From Yponomeuta sedellus (lineage: Eukaryota > Arthropoda > Insecta > Lepidoptera > Yponomeutidae): a DNA stretch of 64,000 bases. Position 1 is the stretch's first letter, and each line of letters starts with the position of its first letter. The stretch spans positions 4,765,487 to 4,829,486 of the forward strand of contig OW203738.1 in NCBI GenBank assembly GCA_934045075.1, read 5' to 3'. Below are positions 63,240 through 64,000 of this stretch, one piece after another. Under the pieces are notes generated by a model, which worked only from the letters and a program-made list of their open reading frames with translations, was not told the origin of the DNA and did no database searches. Both the position numbers and the translations under genes were made by a program.

Positions 63240-64000
63240 TATTCATAACGGATTACTATCAAGCTGTTCACGACAGCTGCTCCCAAGCCTACGTGGGAAG
63301 CTCGGGACATCCAACAAGTACAGTCGACACCACATCGAACTAGAAAATTTGGTCGCTAATTCAGAAGACTGAAAGTGTACGGAATTTTTTGGAACTAAAT
63401 TTTCGTAAGCACTACTTTATATTAATTTGAAATCGGATTAACGTAGGTTTTTTGCCGGTAACCTACCCTTTTCCTTCACTTTAGAAAATTTTGTCACGAA
63501 GTCGCCGTTTCATAGCTCAGTAGAGTGAAAGTGAAAAGATTGTTTTTGAAACAAAATTTTAGTAAGCACGACACATAGATAAATTTTGTCAAGTCACTGT
63601 TTCATTACTCAGTGGAGAGAAAGTGAATATATATATTTTGGAAACGTATTCGTTGTAAGTACTACAAATTATTAATTTGGAACCGGGTTAACTTAGTTTT
63701 TTATTGCTGAAAACACGCCTCCTTTCCTTCACAGTAAGCGCTAGAAAATTTTGTCACGAACTCGCCGCTTCAAAACTCAGTAGAGTGAAAGTGAAAAGAT
63801 TTTTTTAAACTTTTGAACTCAGGACATCCAACAGTACAGTCGACATCACATCGAATTAGAAAATTTGGTGACTAACTTAGAAGAATGAAGCTGATAATAT
63901 TTTTTTTCTTAACTAAACCGTTCGTAAGTACTACACATTATTAGTTTAAAACCAGTTTAAGTTTACTTAGTTTTTTTTGCCGAAAACAAATCTTGGATTA
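63240..64000. repeat. Diverged satellite-like tandem array reaching the window edge
   Basis: Recurring words: GAAAATTTTGTCACGAAGTC (63485, 63753), CTCAGTAGAGTGAAAGTGAA (63517, 63777), CAGTCGACATCACATCGAA-type (63322, 63838), GTAAGTACTACA-type (63407, 63655, 63927) and TTTTTTGCCG..AA (63450, 63977). Units of about 95-250 bp alternate in a mixed order. No coding capacity. The array continues beyond 64000. Confidence 0.75.

Overview
This is an AT-rich, intron-bearing, repeat-dense nuclear sequence that reads as a moth or butterfly (Lepidoptera) genome. The evidence is short exons with GT..AG introns, tRNA-like SINEs with internal A/B boxes, RTE-like and Jockey/CR1-like LINE debris, Helitron ends of the CTAG type, hAT MITEs and a piggyBac element. 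I saw no prokaryotic organisation and no CRISPR array. Family assignments come from recognising protein motifs by eye; no search was run.

The host genes lie in the first 30 kb, and most were assembled by joining short exons. ZNHIT1 (minus, 3 coding exons, 153 aa; SWR1/SRCAP zinc-HIT subunit) spans 87-4907. GTF2H5/TTDA (minus, 2 coding exons, 73 aa; TFIIH p8) spans 6752-12525. Its single 5.5-kb intron contains the whole of MND1 (plus, 5 exons, 206 aa; meiotic recombination factor). A THAP-domain gene (minus, 12832-14360) looks damaged. A SMYD4-like SET/MYND protein (minus, 2 coding exons, 594 aa) spans 26560-29708 and has lost several residues expected of an active methyltransferase.

Between and after these lie mobile elements whose borders can often be fixed. 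They are: a structurally intact piggyBac (18409-20977, TTAA on both sides) whose start codon comes from a one-codon exon; a LINE with an intact endonuclease/RT ORF (21915-25837) nested inside a MITE, a second copy of which lies at 27.5 kb; a 4.3-kb DDE transposon with 31-bp TIRs and an ATAA duplication (30310-34587) that carries one frameshift; two hAT-type MITEs with perfect 8-bp target duplications; a 353-bp Helitron with an exact paralogous empty site; and a Tc1/mariner-like deletion derivative that keeps the first transposase exon.

From 34.6 kb to the end I found no host gene. This half is made of SINEs, LINE 3' ends, a roughly 370-bp repeat called REP-A here, a 3.45-kb imperfect palindrome (40744-44195), microsatellites grown from LINE tails, and a satellite-like array at the right edge.

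The most unusual theme is fold-back DNA at every scale: perfect hairpins with arms of 12-34 bp and loops often of 2-6 nt, head-to-head SINE pairs, and the 1.4-kb-armed palindrome. In one palindrome arm a SINE with a 13-bp target duplication has inserted since the arms formed, so the palindrome is not simply a read artefact. Names used below: SINE-A, -B, -C, -D, REP-A and MITE-X are local labels only.
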